Below, one piece after another: positions 24,127-32,244 of a stretch of DNA of 64,000 bases. Position 1 is the first letter of the stretch. Each line of letters starts with the position of its first letter. Source of the stretch: Rhodoglobus sp. (lineage in GTDB: Bacteria > Actinomycetota > Actinomycetes > Actinomycetales > Microbacteriaceae). Under the pieces are notes generated by a model. The model saw nothing but the letters and a program-made list of their open reading frames with translations. It was not told the DNA's origin and ran no database searches. Both the position numbers and the translations under genes were made by a program. The stretch lies in contig JAODLY010000016.1 of NCBI GenBank assembly GCA_025464445.1, positions 1 to 64,000 of the forward strand, written 5' to 3'.

Positions 24127-25533
24127 TCAGAGCTTCGCGCCGATTACCGGCTTCGCGATCTTGAAGAACACGTAGTACAGGACGCCCGCGAGCACGAAGC
24201 CCACGAGCGGGGTGAGGTCGCCGATCTCCGGTACCGCCTTGGTGACCAGGCCGACGTAGACGACCTGGTTGGCGAACAGGACGATCGACAACACCGTCGC
24301 GATGACGAAGGCAACCGGGCCAGCCCAGTTCTTGTACTTGTGCACCTCGTCCACGACGAGCGGGCCGACGGCCGTCCCGCGGCGCAGCAGGCGGTCCGCG
24401 AGCACGACCCCGAGCCAGGGCGCGATCCAGTAGGCGATCACGAGGAGGAAACCCTCGTATGTCGAGCCGGCATCCGGAAGCGCGATGAGGGCGACGATGA
24501 AGCCGAGAACACCGAAGGCGAGCGCGACGATCGCGCGGCGCAGCCGGAACGGGATCTTGATGCCGAGGGTGAGGAACGACATCGCGCCCGAGTAGATGTT
24601 CAGGGCGTTCGCCGAGACCGCGCCGACGGCGATCGCCAGCAGGGTCAGGCCCGCGATCCAGCTGGGCAGGTCCGCCGTGAACGTGTCCGTCGGGCTCGCC
24701 GTGTCGGCGAGGCCGGCGTGCAGGATCGTGGCCGACGCCGCGCCGACGATCATGAGAAAGCTTGTCGAAACGAAATTGCCGAGCCCCGCCGCGAGGAAGA
24801 TTTTCGTCTTGCTCGTCGTCGGCGGAAGGTAACGCGTGTAGTCGGAGGCGTACGGGTTCCAGCCGGCCGTGTATCCGAACGCCGCACCGGCGGCGAGCAT
24901 GAAGCCCCCGAAGCCCCCGAATCCTCCCGTGCCGTCGCCGCCCGCAGCCGCCCCGAAGTCGGCGTGGGAGAGGATGAAGAACCCAGCGATGAGGAAAATT
25001 ATCGCGAGCACGACGCCGGCGTAGCGCTCGAACAGTTGCACGATGTCATGGCCGACGAAGGCGACTGTGACCTCGACGACGACCACGATCAGCAGCGTGA
25101 GCCAGACCGGCAGTCCGGTCAGTGTGGCCAGGGCGAAGGCCCCGCTTATCGAGTTGACGGCAAACCAGCCGAGCCCGGCCATGGCCGTGTTGAGAGCCGC
25201 CGGGATGAGGTTGCCCCAGAACCCGAAGGCCGTGCGGCCGAGCAGCATCTGCGCCAGGCCCTCGCGCGGACCCCAGGTGGAGAGGTAACCCTGCGTCAGG
25301 CCGCCAAGGAAGTTGCCGAGCAGCAGCGCCGCGACTGCCTGCCACGGGCTCAGACCGAAATAGGCGACGGCGATGAAGCCGACGAAGATGGTCGCGAACT
25401 CGAGGTTGGGCGATGACCAGGTGGCGATGAGTTGCCATGGTGAACCGTGACGGCGGTCGAGGGGAATCGGCTCGATTCCGCCGGGTTCTACGATCGTGGT
25501 CCTGGACGCGGGGGCAGTCGCCGTGGATGTCAT
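24127..25533 (-). CDS. NCS1 family cytosine/purine permease
   Basis: A 468-residue inner-membrane protein with about twelve helices. After a hydrophilic N-terminus with R-R-H-G-S-P-W-Q-L the sequence follows the cytosine-permease branch of the NCS1 family, including a Gly-rich stretch near residue 205 and Y-A-S-D-Y-T-R-Y-L-P near residue 228, a motif conserved in cytosine/purine transporters. It probably imports cytosine by proton or sodium symport and is the first gene of the operon with the deaminase at 23663. A possible GlnR-like half-site lies about 45 bp upstream of the start. Confidence 0.9.
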   Translation of the reverse strand: MTSTATAPASRTTIVEPGGIEPIPLDRRHGSPWQLIATWSSPNLEFATIFVGFIAVAYFGLSPWQAVAALLLGNFLGGLTQGYLSTWGPREGLAQMLLGRTAFGFWGNLIPAALNTAMAGLGWFAVNSISGAFALATLTGLPVWLTLLIVVVVEVTVAFVGHDIVQLFERYAGVVLAIIFLIAGFFILSHADFGAAAGGDGTGGFGGFGGFMLAAGAAFGYTAGWNPYASDYTRYLPPTTSKTKIFLAAGLGNFVSTSFLMIVGAASATILHAGLADTASPTDTFTADLPSWIAGLTLLAIAVGAVSANALNIYSGAMSFLTLGIKIPFRLRRAIVALAFGVLGFIVALIALPDAGSTYEGFLLVIAYWIAPWLGVVLADRLLRRGTAVGPLVVDEVHKYKNWAGPVAFVIATVLSIVLFANQVVYVGLVTKAVPEIGDLTPLVGFVLAGVLYYVFFKIAKPVIGAKL

Positions 25534-25573
25534 GCCCGGAGCTTAGGGCTCACGGGGCGCCAGTGGTGAAGTT

Positions 25574-25589
25574 TTTACATGCGCGAAAC
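25574..25589 (+). promoter_or_regulatory. Weak GlnR-like half-site (TTTAC-N6-GAAAC)
   Basis: TTTAC-N6-GAAAC, differing from GTNAC-n6-GAAAC at the first position, in the promoter region of the cytosine permease operon. The four-box form is not complete. It is listed because permease and deaminase serve nitrogen supply and because better boxes occur at 8995, 14125 and 17533. Confidence 0.3.
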
Positions 25590-25620
25590 GCGGCGCGCGA
25601 CACAGGGTGCCGCGCGCCGC
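25590..25620 (-). terminator. GC-rich hairpin after the DUF6458 gene
   Basis: Ten-base perfect stem GCGGCGCGCG / CGCGCGCCGC around an 11-base loop, 20 bp downstream of the DUF6458 stop on the minus strand. No clear U-tract follows, which is common for actinobacterial terminators. It separates that gene from the cytosine permease promoter. Confidence 0.55.
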
Positions 25621-25639
25621 CTGAAGGACTGCCTGTTAC

Positions 25640-25897
25640 TCAGAGGTTGTCGTCGTTTGTCGTGGCGGTGCGTCGCTGGGCGACGGTCTCGCCGCTGGCA
25701 TCGACACCCGAACGCACCGTCGTCACCGACTGGCGCTTGCGCAGCATGAACACGAGTCCGATGACGAAGACCACGAGGCCCGCGCCCATGAGCAGCCCCC
25801 CGACGAGGTCGAGATTTATCCAGTCGAGCTGGACATTGACCGCGAAGGTAAGCACCGCGCCGATCACGAACAAGACGATTCCAGTTCCTATACTCAT
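25640..25897 (-). CDS. DUF6458 family small membrane protein
   Basis: An 85-residue protein with two hydrophobic helices (about residues 4-22 and 32-52), a short loop between them ([11 protein letters not shown]) and a polar, basic C-terminal tail beginning R-K-R-Q. This architecture and the loop match the actinobacterial DUF6458 family; function unknown. On the minus strand a TAACGT hexamer ends six bases before the ATG, pointing to a leaderless mRNA. Confidence 0.8.
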   Translation of the reverse strand: MSIGTGIVLFVIGAVLTFAVNVQLDWINLDLVGGLLMGAGLVVFVIGLVFMLRKRQSVTTVRSGVDASGETVAQRRTATTNDDNL

Positions 25898-26007
25898 GCT
25901 TCCACGTTAGCCCGCAGCCTCGAAGGTGGGACTCAGCCAACTCCCAGTTGACAGGGATTCGAAATCCGAGGAACATCCGCCTCCGCCCACCGCAGTACTG
26001 TGAATCC

Positions 26008-27054
26008 ATGGCACAATCCGTCTCCCTCGCAGTCATCCCCGGCGACGGGATCGGCCCTGAAGTCATCGCGGAGGCGCTCAAAGTGCTCGCGGCGACAGGG
26101 GTGGATGCCGCGACCACCGAGTACCCCTTCGGAGCCGGCCACTACCTCGCCACCGGCGACATCCTCGGGCAGGCGGACCTTGACGCGCTCGCGAAACACG
26201 ACGCCATCCTGCTCGGCGCGATCGGCGGCGACCCGCGTGACCCGAAGCTTGCCGGCGGCATCATCGAGCGCGGCCTGCTGCTGAAACTGCGGTTCGCGTT
26301 CGACCACTACGTGAACCTGCGTCCGACGGCGATCTTCCCCGGCGTGGTGTCCCCCCTCTCCGCCCCCGGGACCGTCGACTTCGTGGTCGTGCGGGAGGGG
26401 ACCGAGGGGCCGTACGTGGGCAACGGCGGGGGCATCCGGGTCGGCACTCCGCAAGAGATCGCGACCGAGGTCTCGATAAACACGGCGTTCGGTGCGCGGA
26501 GGGTCGTGCGGTTCGCCTTCGAGCTCGCGTCGCAGCGCAGGGGCAAGCTCACGCTCGTGCACAAGACGAACGTGCTGACGCACGCGGGCGCGCTGTGGCA
26601 GCGCACCGTGCAGGCGGAGGCGGCCAATCATCCGTCGGTGGACTGGGATTACCTCCATGTCGACGCCGCGACTATCTTCCTCGTGACCAATCCGAGTAGA
26701 TTCGACGTGATCGTCACGGACAACCTCTTCGGCGACATCCTCACCGATCTCGCTGCCGCAATCAGCGGCGGCATCGGACTGGCGGCCTCGGGCAACATCA
26801 ATCCGGACGGCGCCTTCCCCTCGATGTTCGAGCCGGTGCACGGCTCCGCCCCGGACATCGCGGGACAGCAGCTTGCCGACCCCACGGCCGCGATCCTGTC
26901 CGTCGCACTGCTGCTCGCCCACCTGGGCCGAGCGGATGCCGCGGCGCGGGTCACCGCGGCCGTCAAGGCCGACCTTGCCGCGCGAGGGACGGCGAAACGC
27001 AGCACCTCCGAAATCGGGGACGCGATCGCCGCAGCGGTTGCGTCCGCCGATTGA
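26008..27054 (+). CDS. leuB: 3-isopropylmalate dehydrogenase
   Basis: Third enzyme of leucine synthesis; oxidative decarboxylation of 3-isopropylmalate with NAD. The 348-residue protein starts with [10 protein letters not shown], has [13 protein letters not shown] substrate Arg residues, Lys in V-H-K-T-N, the Asp cluster in [15 protein letters not shown] and [13 protein letters not shown] near the C-terminus. A TACTGT hexamer at 25996-26001 ends six bases before the ATG (leaderless). It is next to ilvE in the same direction. Its stop codon is embedded in the first unit of a 21-bp tandem repeat. Confidence 0.95.
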   Translation: MAQSVSLAVIPGDGIGPEVIAEALKVLAATGVDAATTEYPFGAGHYLATGDILGQADLDALAKHDAILLGAIGGDPRDPKLAGGIIERGLLLKLRFAFDHYVNLRPTAIFPGVVSPLSAPGTVDFVVVREGTEGPYVGNGGGIRVGTPQEIATEVSINTAFGARRVVRFAFELASQRRGKLTLVHKTNVLTHAGALWQRTVQAEAANHPSVDWDYLHVDAATIFLVTNPSRFDVIVTDNLFGDILTDLAAAISGGIGLAASGNINPDGAFPSMFEPVHGSAPDIAGQQLADPTAAILSVALLLAHLGRADAAARVTAAVKADLAARGTAKRSTSEIGDAIAAAVASAD

Positions 27055-27120
27055 GCTGTAGTACCAGCGGATTGAGCAGTAGTGCCCGCGGATTGAGCAG
27101 TAGTGCCCGCGGATTGAGCT
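27046..27120 (+). repeat. 21-bp tandem repeat, three units plus a partial
   Basis: Units at 27046-27066 (diverged), 27067-27087 and 27088-27108 (identical, consensus GCGGATTGAGCAGTAGTGCCC), and a 12-bp partial unit that merges into TTGAGCTTGTCGAAA (27114-27128). The repeat overlaps the leuB stop codon and fills most of the leuB-ilvE spacer. Confidence 0.9.
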
Positions 27121-27171
27121 TGTCGAAATCCAGCGGCGTAACCTTGTAGACATCTCGACTAAGGACCACCC

Positions 27172-28278
27172 ATGAAGAACCTCCTCGCTCCAAGGACCCT
27201 CGAGTTCGCCGTCCAGACGAACGAAGCCGCCCGTTCGGCGGCCGAGCACGCCGACATCATCGCCGAGCCGGGTTTCGGCAAGCACTTCACCGACCACATG
27301 GTCGACATCTGCTGGAGTGAGATGGGCGGTTGGCACCGCCCGCGCGTGCAGCCGTACGGCCCGATCGCCATGGACCCGGCCGCCGCTGTGCTGCACTACG
27401 CGCAGGAGGTTTTCGAGGGGCTGAAGGCCTACCGGCACGAGGACGGCTCGATCTGGACGTTCCGCCCGGAGATGAACGCGGAGCGCATGAAGCGTTCCGC
27501 GATCCGCCTGGCGCTGCCCGAGTTGCCCACCGAGTACTTCATCGAATCGCTACGCCAGCTCATCGCGGTCGACGCCAGGTGGGTGCCGTCGACACCGGAC
27601 ACGAGCCTCTACCTGCGCCCGTTCATGTTCGCCAAGGAGGCGTTCCTCGGTGTGCGGCCAGCGGCGAAGGTCAACTACTACGTGATCGCGAGCCCGGCCG
27701 GCGCCTACTTCACGGGCGGCGTCGAGCCCGTGTCGATCTGGATCTCCACGGACTACGCCCGCGCGGGTCGGGGTGGCACGGGTGCGGCCAAGACGGGCGG
27801 CAACTACGCCTCATCCCTCGTCGCCCAGCAGGAGGCGTACGACCACGGTTGCGCGCAGGTGCTTTTCCTCGACTCGGAGAAGAGCGAATACCTCGAGGAA
27901 CTCGGCGGCATGAACGTCGTCTTCGTCTACAAGGATGGCCGCGTCGTCACTCCGGAGTCCTCGAGCATCCTCGAGGGCATCACCCTCGACTCGCTGCTGC
28001 AGTTGGCCAAGGACCGCGGGCTGAAGACCGAGCAGCGCAGGATGACGATCTCCGAGGTTCGGGAGGGCGTGGCATCCGGGGACATCGTCGAGATGTTCGC
28101 GTGCGGCACCGCTGCGGTGCTCGTTCCCATCGCCCAATTCAAGGCCGAGGGTTACACGATCGGTGACGCGGATGCACCTGCGGGCGAGCTGACCATGTCG
28201 CTGCGGCAGGAGCTCACCGACATCCAGTACGGCCGTGTGCAGGACAGGCACGGCTGGATGACGCGGCTCGACGCCTAG
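27172..28278 (+). CDS. ilvE: Branched-chain-amino-acid aminotransferase
   Basis: A 368-residue fold-type IV PLP enzyme that makes leucine, isoleucine and valine from their keto acids. Typical features are H-Y-A-Q-E-V-F-E-G-L-K-A-Y-R near residue 65, the R-M in N-A-E-R-M-K-R-S, the PLP Lys in T-G-A-A-K-T-G-G-N-Y-A at about residue 207 and E-L-G-G-M-N-V-V-F near residue 245. The ATG follows an AAGGACC ribosome site. Together with leuB it forms a branched-chain amino acid locus. Its 3' end overlaps the convergent hydrolase by four bases. Confidence 0.95.
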   Translation: MKNLLAPRTLEFAVQTNEAARSAAEHADIIAEPGFGKHFTDHMVDICWSEMGGWHRPRVQPYGPIAMDPAAAVLHYAQEVFEGLKAYRHEDGSIWTFRPEMNAERMKRSAIRLALPELPTEYFIESLRQLIAVDARWVPSTPDTSLYLRPFMFAKEAFLGVRPAAKVNYYVIASPAGAYFTGGVEPVSIWISTDYARAGRGGTGAAKTGGNYASSLVAQQEAYDHGCAQVLFLDSEKSEYLEELGGMNVVFVYKDGRVVTPESSSILEGITLDSLLQLAKDRGLKTEQRRMTISEVREGVASGDIVEMFACGTAAVLVPIAQFKAEGYTIGDADAPAGELTMSLRQELTDIQYGRVQDRHGWMTRLDA

Positions 28279-28907
28279 GCGGTCACGCGCTCCACGAACG
28301 ACAGGGTCGCCGCGGCGGCGCTTTCGAGATGCTGCCGGTAGGTGAAGCCGGAGATCGCATTGCGCGGGCGCAGGGAGTGATCGCCATCCTCCAGCCAGAC
28401 CAGTTCGATCGCGGGTGAAAGCGCGTACCCGGCGACCTCGTCGCGCGTGCCGAACTCATCCCGCGTGCCCTGGCAGATCAGCGTGGGCGTCTCGAGTGCG
28501 GCGAGGTGAGCGGTTCGCAGCTGCTCCGGCTTGCCCGGAGGGTGGAACGGATACCCGAAGCACACGACGCCCCTGGCCCGCCCCGCTGCGTGCAGCCGAT
28601 CGGCGACGAGGGTCGCGACGCGGCCACCCATCGACCTGCCGCCGATGAAGATGTCGCCCCCGCCGATCTGGTCCACAGCGGCCAGATACTCGACCACGAG
28701 TGTCTCGGCCTTGGGCGGCGGCCTGCGCGTTCCGAGCCGCCTCGCAGCCATGTAGCCGAACTCGAAACGTGCGGTGCGGATGCCGCGTGCCGCCAGCACC
28801 TCGGCGATGTCGTTCATCCCCGGGCTGTCCATCGCCGTACCCGCGCCGTGGGCCAGCACGAGGATCGAGGGCGCTCCCGCCGGCCCCGCCCACAGCATCT
28901 CGACCAC
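28275..28907 (-). CDS. Alpha/beta hydrolase (dienelactone-hydrolase-like / Tex30 type)
   Basis: A 210-residue cytosolic hydrolase. The nucleophile elbow is G-G-R-S-M-G-G-R at about residues 97-104; a likely acid is in Q-G-T-R-D-E-F and the catalytic His in D-G-D-H-S-L near residue 178. An oxyanion motif L-A-H-G-A-G lies near residue 20. This arrangement is typical of the KANL3/Tex30 branch, whose substrates are unknown. The GTG start at 28907 is supported by TAATAT six bases upstream on the minus strand (leaderless). Confidence 0.8.
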   Translation of the reverse strand: MVEMLWAGPAGAPSILVLAHGAGTAMDSPGMNDIAEVLAARGIRTARFEFGYMAARRLGTRRPPPKAETLVVEYLAAVDQIGGGDIFIGGRSMGGRVATLVADRLHAAGRARGVVCFGYPFHPPGKPEQLRTAHLAALETPTLICQGTRDEFGTRDEVAGYALSPAIELVWLEDGDHSLRPRNAISGFTYRQHLESAAAATLSFVERVTA

Positions 28908-28934
28908 GCCCCGATATTAGCCGCGCTGGTGTGA

Positions 28935-28985
28935 GTGAACGGGGTTCACCTCTGCTAGGTTTGGAGCCGCCGGGAGTTTCGGCGG
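28935..28985 (+). promoter_or_regulatory. Promoter region of the beta-helix gene
   Basis: A perfect palindrome GTGAAC-GGG-GTTCAC (28935-28949) is followed by a TAGGTT -10 hexamer (28956-28961) and a leader hairpin CCGCCG-N7-CGGCGG (28967-28985). The palindrome is where a regulator could control the surface-protein gene at 29029. The spacing of its half-sites (3 bp) does not fit a LexA box. Confidence 0.45.
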
Positions 28986-29028
28986 TTCACTTTTCCCATG
29001 CACGACCGTAGCCCCGAGGACCTGACCT

Positions 29029-30729
29029 GTGAGTACTCTTCACCCGCGAGCCTTTCGCCGCACTTTCACCGCTGGTCTCCTGGCTCTCGGCCTGGCCGCT
29101 GCCGGTGCCGTCGCATTTCCACTTTCGGCGTCGGCCTCCACATTGACTGTGACCTCCAACGCCGACACTGGCGTGGGAACTCTTCGCGACCTGGTCGCAA
29201 CTTCGGTAGCTGGCGACACGATCGTGATTCCGGCGTCGATCACGTCGATCCAGCTCGAGACCGAAATTGACATCAATCACTCCCTGTCAATCGAGGGTCC
29301 CGGAGCGAGCCTGGTCATCGATCGTGGCGCAGCATCGGGCATCAACCTTTTCGAGATCGGTCCAGGTACCGACGTCACGATCTCGGGAATGACGATCACT
29401 GCCTCTGGCAGTGACTTCGGGGTGGCCATCGGATCATCGGTTGCACATAATGTCACGATCGACAATGTCACGGTGGAGAACCAGAGCTATTCAGGTGGCA
29501 GCGCGGTGTACCTGTACCAGACGACCGGCGATGTAACGATTTCCGATTCCACGTTTGCGAACAACGTAGGCACTGCGACCCAGGATGGCGGTGCTATTCG
29601 CATCGAGAACGCGGCAAACCTGACCATTACAGGCAGCACGTTCTCGGGCAACCACGCCGGAGGGGCGGGTGCAATCTATGTAGTGAATCTCGCTGGTGCC
29701 CTCACGATCGACTCGTCGACTTTCGAAGATAACCACGCGCTCGGCCCGGCAAACGCGCCGGGTGCGGTGGCGGACGGTGGAGCGCTCTATATAGACGGCA
29801 TCTTCCTCGACAGCACCATCTCGAACTCGACATTCACCCTTAACAGCTCAGCCGCATTTGGGGGCGGGGTCTCCATCGGCGCGGTCCACAACGCGCGTCT
29901 CACGATCAGCGCTTCGACCTTCGGGGACAATAGCGGCCTCAACGGTGGTGGGCTGGCCGTCGGCCAGCTCGACGGTGCGGCAAGCAACGGCCTCCTCGTG
30001 GAAGATTCGACGTTCTACGATAACTCGAGTGTTGACAACGGCAGCAGCATTTATCTCGGGACAGTCGATGCCCCGCTGACACTGCAAAACACGACTGTCA
30101 ACGACAGTGCTATCGGCCTCGGTGCTCTCTATGTGGATGACCTTGCTTCGTCGCTGCTCACCGATGCGCTTTCGGTCCTCAGCTCCACGATCTACGGTCC
30201 AGGCGGAGTCGTCGTCGGAACGTTCTCCTCGGGCCTCGCGCTCGTCGACCACAGCATCCTTTTCTCTACGAATGGTGCACCCGCGCTCGACATCGTGAAT
30301 CCGGGCCAGCTTCTTGTTGACCTGAACCGGGACCTGCTGTCGACTGCGAGTGACCCGGCTGTTTCGAACAATGCCGCGGGCACCTCGCAGTTCGGAATCG
30401 CCGACATGAAGCTTGGGGCCCTCACGAACAATGGCGGCTCGACTCTCACGCGGCTCCCCGCGGACAACAGCCCCGCCCACAACGGTGGCGACCCGACATA
30501 CGCGGGTCCGTCGCCGTTCGACCAGCGCGGCAGCGGGTTTGCGCGCAAGATCCAGGCGATCGACATCGGCGCAGTGGAGCTGCAGACGCTGTCGCTCACA
30601 CCCTCGCTCGCGGCCACGGGATTCGTCCTCAACCCCTGGGTGCCGGTAAGCGGCGTGGTGCTGCTCCTGCTGGGCGTGGGTGCGGTGTTGTACACGCGCA
30701 AGCGCCGTGAGAGTTCGCACCGCGCCTGA
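29029..30729 (+). CDS. Sortase-anchored surface protein with parallel beta-helix repeats
   Basis: A 566-residue exported protein. A signal peptide (about residues 1-36, ending in A-S-A-S) is followed by a stretch T-L-R-D-L-V typical of secreted right-handed beta-helix proteins, then many repeats of the type S-T-F-x-x-N rich in Asn, Ser and Gly (about residues 80-480). The C-terminus has L-A-A-T-G at residues 527-531, a hydrophobic helix and R-K-R-R-E: a sorting signal of the LAXTG type used by actinobacterial class E sortases. No sortase gene is in the window. The GTG start follows a GAGGACC ribosome site. A role in surface attachment or polysaccharide binding is possible. Confidence 0.85.
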   Translation: MSTLHPRAFRRTFTAGLLALGLAAAGAVAFPLSASASTLTVTSNADTGVGTLRDLVATSVAGDTIVIPASITSIQLETEIDINHSLSIEGPGASLVIDRGAASGINLFEIGPGTDVTISGMTITASGSDFGVAIGSSVAHNVTIDNVTVENQSYSGGSAVYLYQTTGDVTISDSTFANNVGTATQDGGAIRIENAANLTITGSTFSGNHAGGAGAIYVVNLAGALTIDSSTFEDNHALGPANAPGAVADGGALYIDGIFLDSTISNSTFTLNSSAAFGGGVSIGAVHNARLTISASTFGDNSGLNGGGLAVGQLDGAASNGLLVEDSTFYDNSSVDNGSSIYLGTVDAPLTLQNTTVNDSAIGLGALYVDDLASSLLTDALSVLSSTIYGPGGVVVGTFSSGLALVDHSILFSTNGAPALDIVNPGQLLVDLNRDLLSTASDPAVSNNAAGTSQFGIADMKLGALTNNGGSTLTRLPADNSPAHNGGDPTYAGPSPFDQRGSGFARKIQAIDIGAVELQTLSLTPSLAATGFVLNPWVPVSGVVLLLLGVGAVLYTRKRRESSHRA

Positions 30730-30769
30730 TCGGCGTAGAGCGCGATCCTGGGCCAACTAGGCTCGAAGC

Positions 30770-31537
30770 ATGAAGATCGCGCGCTTCTCCACCGGCGGTG
30801 ACCCCCGTTATGGCATCCTCGACGGCGACGAATTCGTTGTGCTGTCCGGTGATCCGATGTTCAGTGGTTTCGGTACGACGGGGGAGCGGGTTCCGCTCGC
30901 CGACGCGAAGCTGCTCGCCCCGGTCATCCCGCGCTCGAAGGTCGTTGCCGTGGGGCGTAACTACCGCGACCATGCCGCAGAACTCGGCAACGAGGTTCCG
31001 GCGGAGCCGATGCTGTTTTTCAAGCCCAACACGTCGGTGATCGGCCCCGGCGACGCGATAATCCTGCCCCCGCAAAGCGATCACGTCGACTTCGAGGGCG
31101 AGCTGGCAGTCGTGATAGGCAGCATCGCGAAGAACGTGAAGGAGGCGGATGCCGCCGACGTCATCTTCGGCTTCACTCTCGCCAACGACGTCTCGGCCCG
31201 CGACCTGCAGAAGAGGGATGGGCAGTGGGCGCGGGCGAAGGGCTTCGACTCGTTCTGCCCGCTCGGACCGATCATCGAGACGGACTTCGACATCGCGGCA
31301 GGGAACATCGAGACCGTGCTCAACGGCGAGGTCCGCCAGTCGGCGCCTTTCACGGACATGGTGCATTCGGTGGCCGCGGTGATCGCCTTCGCGTCGGCGG
31401 CGTTCACGCTGCTGCCTGGCGATGTCATCCTGACCGGCACACCTGCGGGCGTCGGGCAGCTCGCCGATGGTGACATCGTCGAAGTAAGGGTGCCCGGCAT
31501 CGGCACCCTCCGGAACCTGGTGCGCACCGCTTCTTAG
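30770..31537 (+). CDS. Fumarylacetoacetate hydrolase family protein
   Basis: A 255-residue metal-dependent FAH-fold enzyme. Motifs include G-R-N-Y-R-D-H-A-A-E-L-G-N near residue 63, E-G-E-L-A-V-V-I-G with the metal-binding Glu residues, N-D-V-S-A-R-D-L-Q and L-T-G-T-P-A-G-V-G near the C-terminus. The family includes 2-hydroxyhepta-diene-dioate isomerases and acylpyruvate or oxaloacetate hydrolases; the substrate is open. A TAGGCT hexamer ends six bases before the ATG (leaderless). Its location just upstream of gltX is a common actinobacterial arrangement. Confidence 0.88.
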   Translation: MKIARFSTGGDPRYGILDGDEFVVLSGDPMFSGFGTTGERVPLADAKLLAPVIPRSKVVAVGRNYRDHAAELGNEVPAEPMLFFKPNTSVIGPGDAIILPPQSDHVDFEGELAVVIGSIAKNVKEADAADVIFGFTLANDVSARDLQKRDGQWARAKGFDSFCPLGPIIETDFDIAAGNIETVLNGEVRQSAPFTDMVHSVAAVIAFASAAFTLLPGDVILTGTPAGVGQLADGDIVEVRVPGIGTLRNLVRTAS

Positions 31538-31563
31538 GCCGTCGCCCCGGCCTCGGCTCAGCC

Positions 31564-31645
31564 CGTCGCCCCGGCGGGCGTCCTCTCCCTCCCAGTTTCT
31601 TGTCCGTCGCCCCGGCGGGCGTCCTCTCCCTCCCAGTTTCCTGTC
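31564..31645 (+). repeat. 41-bp tandem repeat, two units
   Basis: Two 41-bp units (31564-31604 and 31605-31645) differing at one position, preceded by a partial unit at about 31539 and followed by a degenerate one. They lie between the FAH gene and the antitoxin gene, immediately before the palindrome at 31682. Confidence 0.9.
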
Positions 31646-31681
31646 CGTCGTTCGTCCCCTCGACGGCCTCCTTTCCCCAGC

Positions 31682-31706
31682 AACGTATGGCGTGGCGCCA
31701 TACGTT
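31682..31706. repeat. 25-bp palindrome, copy 2
   Basis: AACGTATGGC-N5-GCCATACGTT, identical in arms and spacing to the element at 1370-1394; here the arms extend by one more base pair outward and one inward. It ends six bases before the ATG of the RHH antitoxin gene, where an autoregulatory operator would be expected, but copy 1 has no such neighbour. Confidence 0.75.
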
Positions 31707-31712
31707 GCTCAG

Positions 31713-31913
31713 ATGAACACCTCGTATCCCGATCGAATGTTTCGCACGACCCTCTATCTGCCTCCTCAATTGATGGATCGAACCCGCCTCGTCGCGCGGG
31801 CGCGCGGGATGACTGCGGCCGCCGTGATCAGGTCGGCACTGGAATCGTCGATCGGCGATCATCGCCCCACCCCCACTGGCGGGTTTCTGGCACGGGACGA
31901 GCAGACGCGGTGA
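31713..31913 (+). CDS. Ribbon-helix-helix antitoxin (VapB-like)
   Basis: A 66-residue protein whose middle part is an RHH fold: a strand F-R-T-T-L-Y-L-P, helix 1 (P-P-Q-L-M-D-R-T-R-L-V-A-R-A-R) and helix 2 (T-A-A-A-V-I-R-S-A-L-E). A second ATG nine codons in would still leave the fold intact. It overlaps the PIN-domain gene by four bases (GTGA), the normal layout of vapBC operons. RHH antitoxins bind palindromes in their own promoter; a 25-bp palindrome is placed just upstream. Confidence 0.72.
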   Translation: MNTSYPDRMFRTTLYLPPQLMDRTRLVARARGMTAAAVIRSALESSIGDHRPTPTGGFLARDEQTR

Positions 31914-32233
31914 TCGTGGACTCGGCCACGCTGATCAGCTTCTTCGATCGCGACGACGTGAACCACTGGGCCGCGAGGGGCCGGATCGAGCTAGCAGCCG
32001 ACACGGAACAGTTGGTTGTCTCGCCGTTCGTGGTCGCTGAGCTCGAGTTGCTTGTGCGCGACCGATACGGCCTCGACGGTTGGCTCGCAACGCTCGATGA
32101 CCTCGCGCGGTCGGCCTGGACCATCGCACCGGTTGATGCCGCGCACCTGGTGGCCATGCACGAGCGCGTCGCGGCTGGGTCGAGCCTCGCAGCGGCGTCC
32201 GTTCAGGCTCTGGTCGCAGGGGAGCTCTCGTAG
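31910..32233 (+). CDS. PIN-domain toxin, probably degenerate (VapC-like)
   Basis: A 107-residue PIN-domain protein. VapC toxins are Mg-dependent RNases with four conserved acidic residues. The first Asp (D4) and the Glu in V-V-A-E-L (E44) are present. The third, expected in a S-L-x-D-A motif, is Ala (S-L-A-A-A, near residue 94), and the protein then ends at residue 107, before the strand that carries the fourth Asp in normal family members of about 130 residues. It is therefore likely inactive or altered. The gene starts with GTG inside the antitoxin stop and ends 11 bp before gltX. Confidence 0.7.
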   Translation: MIVDSATLISFFDRDDVNHWAARGRIELAADTEQLVVSPFVVAELELLVRDRYGLDGWLATLDDLARSAWTIAPVDAAHLVAMHERVAAGSSLAAASVQALVAGELS

Positions 32234-32244
32234 ACTTGGGTCTC

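Noticed and set aside
28935-28949. LexA/SOS box reading of GTGAAC-GGG-GTTCAC
   Set aside because: The actinobacterial SOS box needs GAAC-N4-GTTC; here the half-sites are three bases apart.
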